DNA from: Trichobilharzia szidati
Taxonomy: Eukaryota > Platyhelminthes > Trematoda > Strigeidida > Schistosomatidae
DNA length: 64,000 nucleotides
NCBI GenBank assembly: GCA_944472155.2
Contig: OX235279.1
Span: 119,404,110 to 119,468,109, forward strand
Reading direction: 5' to 3'
The translations under genes and the position numbers were made by a program. Below the pieces are notes generated by a model. That model was not told where the DNA came from and searched no databases. It saw only the letters and a program-made list of their open reading frames with translations. Shown piece after piece: positions 12,701 to 21,700 of this stretch (position 1 is the first letter of the stretch; every line of letters starts with the position of its first letter).

Positions 12701-15700
12701 GTTACCCAGACGGAAGTATTTGGAATGAGATTCAGATCTGGTGCCCTTTAGCTTAATGTCGAGTGTTTAACCCAATGATCGTAAATGGCTTTATGCTTAC
12801 GCTCAATTACACACATAAGTGCTTTTCATTGTTAATTCAACAGTTAGATCCTATTGTAAAATTTATTGGAGTGCGTATAACTGCTAGAGCTTCAGCAAAG
12901 TTCTATCTCTATCAATTATCCTAGTTATTGTAATTTAGCAGACCTGTTTTTGTTTCCCTTGTATGTCATTTGTATTATAGTAACTAAAAGTGAACAACTA
13001 TCTACTGTGTTATCAAACTCCTTCGGTATATTCGTTAAATAACTGTTCTTTTCACAGTTTGAATACCAGATAGTGAGAATTATAAGAAAATCCAAAGAAA
13101 TACTGAGTTGTTAATCCGTTATTTTGATAATCTGAATGGCCTATTCATTCTTATTATTTGTAACAACTTTATTTATTTATTCTGCTTAAAATGGTGCTTG
13201 AAATTGACTTATTCACTGGTTATTATATTCTTGCAATCAGTTTATATCAGCCAATCGAGAACGTGATATTTGTACCTCAACTCGAGTTGTCATATCTCGG
13301 AGAGATGTATATGGAGAAATTTACAAAAAGAAAATGAGTGAAGTCAAATTAATTCATTATTTTTCGCGTGTTGTCTAATTTCAGTCTACGTTTGAAATAC
13401 CGAATACCGTTGTACGCCCTCCGTCAGAGGATGATACTGAAATTCGTGCCGGAAGCAGTTCCACTGATACAGAAGAGCCTCATCCTATTGATTCACTAAC
13501 GTCTCAAATTAGTTCACTGGATGTAAACCAGAATACTCATCAAACTGCACAGGTCAAACAACAGTGTGCTAATGCACCTATCTTCAAGTCTGCCCTACTG
13601 CAGTCTATGCTTGGTGGAGGTCGTTTGTCAACACGTGCAAAGGATGCTGTAGCAGGTTTAAGGTATTGTTTCCTGTTACAATAATCTATGCATATTTTCT
13701 TTTCAAATAAGCTTCTGTAGTGCTTTCTTCAAAGCTTATCTAAAATATTCCACATTCTGACTGCATTGAACAGTTAAATGGTAAACTAAGTAGGAAAAAT
13801 TTGTAAGTAATTGTCGGCACGAATCATTTTACTGCCTGTTCCCATTGCGTTGTCTACGTGTTGCACTTTTAGGCATTTCAGTGCGATAGAGTTAAATTAG
13901 AATTATCATGTATCCCTAGTGGTATACACATATATTTTATATAACTCTCAGAATTACCACAATTAAAATCTACCTAGTTATAGCAAGTTTGTGCTTTCAT
14001 AAATTTAATGATTATTAGACACATTCGTCTACTTGTCAGTAGTGTATTTATGTCTCTTGTTTATCGGTTGCGTACCAGCAAACTACTCTATACCCATTTT
14101 GATTACCGTTTGAGGTAAAAAATCAGTATGTAGATGACGTCCATCTCTTGTTGTGGTATTATGAACAAATTGTGCCAACCAGAACCACATAGATACATCA
14201 TTCCCTGCTTCAAAAATGGTTTCCTTATTCACAGATACTGTTTATCTGTTGTAATCGATTCTCGTTTATTGCAAAAGAACATAGATGTTATATAATGTGT
14301 CGAGTGGATATCCCGGTTCACCATCACAGAGTTAATTTTCATTTGTTCTGGAAGTATCGATTGTGCTGGAAGAATGTCTTATTTTTCTTCAGTGTTTAGT
14401 ATGGCTGATAACTTTTAAATAAAGTTTTTTTTTTATTTTTGGTATTTACCATTACTTTTCCAAATTATTATTATCATTATTTTGTCTTTTTAAGACGTAA
14501 TTCATCTTCAGTAAGTGAAGATACTCTCAAATCCAATATTTGCCATATACCTAATAATCAGGATGGTGCTTCACTTAACAATACTATAATACATGAGGTC
14601 GATGAAGATTCGCCGACAAAAAGTGTTGTTTCCGGTAAGTCTGTCTCAATGTATTATTATAATTTGTGAATGGTTACAACTTTCACGTTGTTGAACGCTC
14701 TTGTACACTCTAAGTGTATCTAAGGCCTCCACCAAATTTTCCCTACCTGCATGTATGGCTATACACAATCTATAATATCCCAACTAGTAACTTGAGATGT
14801 CTCTAAGCACATATACAAATCTACAACTATTCTCATGTTCACGCAACTGCAGTGAGACTCCCCTGTTGTGTGCGGACTGTCTCCTGAAACTTCTTACTCG
14901 AATCCATGGTTCGGTAGTTCGTAGTCCAGGGCACTGATCAGTGGCAACTCTAACAGCTGCACATCTGTGCGAAGTTCTATGTTGAAACCAGTCGGTCACA
15001 TAGTAAGGATAAAATAATGGAGTGAAGTAAACTAAATGAAAAGTAATATGAAAGGTAAAACATAACTTGAAAATATGAGATGATTATGTCGATGATGACC
15101 TTATAGTAGGCCAGGATAAACAAAGAGGATCTACGCCAGGCAGCAAGTTAAAGCGAAGTATCTACAGAAAAACAGAGCGGAATTGGGGAAATATATCCAT
15201 TTCCACAGTTTCATACGCATACTTTTTAAGCGGGATTTGATTTGTTGTCTTGGTCAAAGTATTAGGTGTACATACATTGAGAACTGTATTGAAGTCGAAA
15301 ATTTTAAAAGTACCCTGGTATAAAGTTGTTATCCTACCAATTTTGTAAAGAAGCATATTTCTAAAAGAACAAATAAGTTTCAGCCGTAATTAGGCCTACT
15401 TGCGGAATAACATTTGCTGCCGACTCTACGTTATTTGTAACTTCTCCAGAGACGACAGGGAGCACAGATTTATCCGCAGGCCTCGTCTTAGAGGCAGTAT
15501 TATCTGTCATTTGGGTGTTAGTTTCTAAATTGTCAGACTTGGGTGGAGGCACCAGATTGGTAAGATCCGTCTCAAACTCCTTAGAAAAATATGAAATTAG
15601 AGAAGTAACACATTATATTACATATATTATTATTCCCTTGGGTTCCTAGTGGAACATAGGGCTTCAACTGTACGCCTCCAATTGTTCCTGTCTTCTGCTG

Positions 15701-18700
15701 TACTTTTCACCTGCATCCATGTTAGTCCATACTGTTTCAGCTCTTCTTCACACGATCTCCTCCATGTCACCCTTGGAAATCCCACTCGCCGCCTCCCTTT
15801 CGGGTTCCACTCGAGGGCCTGACGCGCGATGTCACCCAGCGGCCTCCTCAGCGAGTGTCCAATCCATCTCCACTTTCTCCTGCGTATTTGTTGAGCGATT
15901 GGTTCTTGTTTTGTTTGTTCCCATAGTTTCTTGTTGGTGATTCTTTTCGGCCATCTGATCTTGAGTATAGAGTGAAAGAAGTAACCTCTTTCAAATCCCT
16001 CCCGTTGATGGTGATTGGCGCTGGATGTTGCTGCTGTTGTTGTTGTTGGTTGGTTATTTTCATAACTTGTTCACCTGCAGTCCTGTCTTTGCTGCTTCTT
16101 CGACCAGTTTGTCGGTTTTCGCTTGTAAGTCTTCGATTTTGTGTGCCATCAAACATTAATCATCCGCGAAATCCAGGTCTTCTAGATTCTTCACGTTGGT
16201 CCAGGATATCCCTGTCTTCTCGTTTCCCACTGTCTGACGCATAATCCAGTCCACTACAATTAGGAATATCATTGGTGATAATAAACAACACCCTTGTCTG
16301 ACTCCTGTGTTTACTCCAAACGCTTCGCTGAGTTTTCCGTTGTGGATCACTTGACATGTGCCGTTGTCGTACAGCTGTTGAATAAGGTTGATGAATATTT
16401 GGAGTACGCCGTAGTACTTGAGTAGTTTTCAAATTACTTCGCGGTCAACGCAGTCGAAGGCCTTCTCAAAGTCTATAGAAATACATATTCCGTAAACGAA
16501 CTAATATATAACAGCAGACTCAGTTTACACCTTATTTACATTCTCAGTTCAACTACACGCGGCACAAAACGCTTGAGAACAGGTGATGCGTACTACCTTA
16601 ATTAAACCACACAGTAAATTGTCTTCACCGTCCTAAACACCTCTGGAGTCATTCCATCAGGTCCTGCTGCTTCGCCTCCTCCCAGACCATAAATAGCTTT
16701 CGTCACTTCACTTAGGGACAGAGGACTTGTGTTTATATCCTATTCAAGGAGGTATCCGATGCTCAGTAAGTTGGGCATCGCTGTAAGCCATTTTAGCTCT
16801 GACTGGCTGGTTTCAACATAGAACTTTGCACGGACTCCGGTAAGTATGACTACGTCGCAGAATCCGTCGAAAGGTGAGAGATATGTTCAATACACCCTCT
16901 TCATGGTCTAAAGTCTGTCTGGTTATCTCGTGTTTGCTTCTCCCGAGCACCACTTAATCTACACAGGATTATTCAGCCTAGAACTTCAGATACCATATTA
17001 GTCAAGCTAATCCCCCTGTGATTATCACAGGATGACTTGTCTCCCTTTTTTATATCGGGATAATCGATGACTCACATCAACTCGACGGGACTACCTCTGA
17101 TTCCCAGACGCTGCCTAGTACTTTAGTTAACATAGACAGTAAATTGTCTCGACCGTACCTAAATACTTCTGGAGTCATTCCATCAAGTCATGCTGCTTTG
17201 CCTCCTTTCAGACTAGTGATAGCCTTAGTAACCTCAGTTAGGGACGGTGGACCTGTGTCTATATCCCACTCAGGTAGGTTTTGGATGCTCGGTAAATTAA
17301 GCGTGGCTGTAGGACAATTAAACTGCTCCTTGTAGTGTTCCTTCCAACGTTTTAGTCGTCTTTCCTGGGAGCTATTTATGGTGTCATTTTCCTCAGAGAT
17401 TGTTTCACTTATCATTTGCCTTTTCCCACCTGTTTCCCCGATAAGTCTGTTGTTACCAATCGCCGATGCCTTTTCTATCTCTTTTGTCGCCCACCACCGT
17501 TCACGGTCATTGCTGAGGGTTCTCGGTTTCCGGTTGAGCACTTTTCGTTCCTTATCATATTCGGAGCTCGCCAGGATCAGTCCTCTTGCGTCAGTCAGTT
17601 CGGATGAGATGGTAGAAATCCAATGGCTCTAACTAACTTTAGGTTGCAGGTTATTAACAGCTTTTAAAGCTGTCTCACCAGCTAACTGTATGTTGTGACA
17701 GGCTACTTGTCGACCGCATCTACCCGTTTCTCTATCTCTTTCTTAAATAGGGACTCAGTGTCCTGATCAAGTCGGGGGCGTAACTGCTTCGCTGCCAACA
17801 GTTTTATGTGTCCGTTTAGTTGTAAGCGTAAACGTGCGCCACCCAGGGCATGATCAGATTCTACGCACGTGTTCCAGAAGGAGTGGCAGTCTTCTACTGT
17901 TCCTTGTCAACGATAGCCTATTGGTATGTGGTCTATTTGAGTCCAACGTTGATTTGGTGATGGAGGTCGCTAGGTTAGGCAATACCTCTCTTTTTGCCTA
18001 AAGTTATTGCTGACTAGGAGCATATGATTATTTGAAGGTAACTGTATAAGACGGTCGCTACTGCCGGTTTTTCGGCAGGGAACTGCATACGTACCACCAA
18101 TATACTTCTGAGTCTGTCATAACTTCCCTAGTTGGGCATTGAAGTCGCCTGTAAAACCAACTATATCTGAGCGCTTTGCATTTTGCAGCAAACTAGACAG
18201 TTTTTGGTAGAAGTCATCCTTTAATTCATCCGATCTGCAGTCGGTCGGTACGTAAGCGGAGACTAGGAAAATACATCTTCGGGTAACGCCGTTCTTTCTT
18301 CTTCTAAGGGACTCGTGCAGACGAACTGCACACTTACGACTATCTACTGGGATCCAGTCAAGAAGTGATTTTTCTGCCCCAACACTCAATGCTATCTCTA
18401 CACCTGCAAGTCCTCTCGAACTATCACAGGAATCTCTTGACACTCTTGAGGCGAAATTCGCAGATCCACCTTGTTGGCTAGGTGGGGTTTAGTGAATAAC
18501 CACACTCGGGTTTTGTATGCGTGTCTCCGAAACACAACATACATCCATAACTCTAGATGTCAAAGAACTGGCTAATGATGCCTGTTGTCCGATTTGGCAG
18601 AGGGTCCTTATGTTAAGTGCTCCAATATGAAGTTGTTGGTGTGGCTTTAAGAGACCATCGGAGTGTTCTTTTTAGCTCTCGTTGCTATTTATAGTCACAG

Positions 18701-21700
18701 AATAAAACGAAGAGGACTGACAAGCCTGTGAAATAGTATTGTGGTGAGAGCTGTCTACTAGCCAAGTGGTTGACAGTAATTGAGGTCAATGTTTATGTAT
18801 CAAATATTAGTCATGTTGTGGTGAGAGATGGTTGCTAGCCAAACTGTTTGACAGTAATTGAGGTCAAAGGTCAAGATGGACAGGCGGTTACAGTTAACAT
18901 ATAGATGAACTGACACAGCCACAAGAGATGCAAGGTTAACTTTGTGTGAGAAACAACCAATCAACAGACTGTATTTTCTACTAACATTGACCTACAATAA
19001 TGTACATCAAAATCTATAAATACGTGTTGATTTTTCGTAATAAACGTGCTGTTGCCTGGTCCTTGTCTTCTGTTGTTACAGTATTAATAGTAGGAGGAAA
19101 GCAAATTGATGAGGGTGACGTAGATAACGGAGTATGATGACCAAGAGGGCTCTGTGTCCTTTTGGAAGTGTGTCGGTGGTTGTTACTTCCCAGTTGCCCA
19201 CACCGTGGAAAATGATAACTCCTTGAGGTTTCTGAAAGAGTAACTGAATTAGTGTTGCATGAACGCCAGACCCTTTAACATTCGGTGTTCCACATTTGTG
19301 TATATGTATTTTGTGGTTATTATATTTCTCTACCACCATTGATTATAGCTCATTACCTCCACCCTGCACACCATTTGTCTATTCACATTTTATCTTATGT
19401 TCTGAATGTGTTTACATGTTATGTACTTTCGATTGGCAATATTAACTGACAAATTACTAGACGCGTAGTGTACCGTTTTACTTTATGCTCTTCAAGTCAC
19501 GGGCACTGCTAATAAAAAGTTACAAAACACGATTTATTTTCAAAAGCATCTAATGCGGATATTCAATTTATCTTAATATTTTGATAAAGGCGGTAGTTAA
19601 TCTGATGGAGCATTGAATACCGAAAAAAATGCATTGCTTGATTTATCAACTGTTTATTGCATACGTTTCATCTCTCTTTGATATATGTAGTTCAGCGATC
19701 ATTCCAGGACGCATCGCAAAATGGCCACGATAACCTACCTCATTGCAACGGATCAAAGTAAGTGTGTGCGGGAACAGGTAATGATTATTTTCTCTCTTGG
19801 TTTTTGTATAGTCTTTGTCTCAGTGTTAGCGTCAGTTGTTCTAATTTCATTTTTGTTAGTATGCCATCGAGAGCAAGACAATCAGCGGATTTTGTCCTTA
19901 CTGTCTAGTGCTAGTGTTTGTTAACTTTGTTGCAAGTGTACGCATGGTGAATACTGCTTTAAACTTCACACTCGGAAGACTGGCTAGAGGACTTAAGCGA
20001 GTTTAACCCCAGCGTTTCTTATTCATCAGTCTTAAGTTATTTATTATTTATTCATTTAAACGCAGAAAAAACTTGGTACAATATGGCACCTAACAGATGC
20101 GCCACACAATAATAATAAAACAACATAGATAAAAAGTAATAAAAAATATAGGTAGGGAAAGGATAAAGTACATCATCTGGAAGAAAAACAGTCATATTTA
20201 ACAAATTCAAACAGCATTCGTCAACTATCGTCGGTAAGGGAAGAAAGAAGGATATCGCAGCACCTTCTCCATTGATTGCGAGCCACTGATTCGAACTATC
20301 TTTCGGACCAGGGAATCGTGGCGCACTAATTGATGCTAACCTAACACAAATATCCTTCATCCCGCGACGCTACGTCATGGGATGACCACCTCTCTGCTTT
20401 TTCCATCCAGTCCCGGGGCTAGCGAACAGAGACATGTAGGAGAGCCTCCGGGATGACATTCGCGGCACACGTACAAGCCACTGAAGCCGGTGTTTCCATA
20501 TAACAACACTCAACGAATGGTGATCTCCACTGTGACCAAACGCACGCCACCGAACCTCAGAATTACTCACGCGATGATGCCATCGAATACAAGCAATGCT
20601 GCGGAGACAGCGATGATCGAACACGCAGAGTGGCCGTACATCCTCAGTTCGGAGATCCCAGGTTTCACAGGTGTAGAGCAATACAGCCCACACCGAAGCA
20701 TTGCAAGCCCGACCTTTGACAGCCAGGCTAACGTCGCGACGGCGCCAGAGGTGGCTCAAGTTGATGTATGCTACCCTAGCCTCCATTATACGGTTGGAAA
20801 TCTCATCCGTCACCCCTCCGCTAGCACTCACACAACCACCCAGATACACGAACTTATCAACAACTTCAAGCGGTTCACCCGCAAGAGTGAGTGCAGGTAC
20901 AGGCTCCTGCTAATCTTGTAACAGTACTTTGCACTTAGACGGTGCAAAGCACATACCATACTTACAGACACTGATCGTCAACTGATTGAATGCGATTTGG
21001 GCAGCCTGCATGCTATCGCACAGTAAGACGATATCGTCTGCATACTCGAGGTCGAAAAGTCTATCTCCAGGTAGCAGATCTACACCACCTTCACGCACAT
21101 CCTTCAGAGCTGACTCCAGAATGTCATCGATGGCAAAGTTAAAGAGAAGTGGAGAGATTGGGCAACCCGGTCTAACCCCACTGTTGGTTGGGAACAGTGA
21201 TGATAGTTGGTTGTATGCCCTTACTCTACCTGAGGTGTTTCTGTATAGGGCTTTCAAGATGCTAACAAATTTCTCAGGTACAGCTCTCTCTAACAGACAT
21301 TTCCAGAGCACAGTTCTGTCCAACGAATCGAAGGCAGCCCTAATATCAAGAAACACAACGATCGTTGGCCTGCAATACGTGTGGCGGTGTTCCAACAACT
21401 GATGAAGGGTGAACACATGATCAGTGCGTCCACGACCTGAACGAAACCCAGTCTGCTCTTTGCGAATCAATCCTTCACGTACTTTGCACAGCCTGCAAAG
21501 CAAGACAGCAACCAATAATTTAGACGCGACTGGTAGCAGACTGATACCCCTATGATTGTCACACGAATTACGTCGACCCTTTTTAAAGATGGGGACGATA
21601 ATGGCTTCGCTCCACATTGATGGTACACTCTCAGTTTCCCATACCTTCCTGAACAACTCAGTTAGAGCCATTGTGAGAATCTCGCCACCATCTTTGAAAA

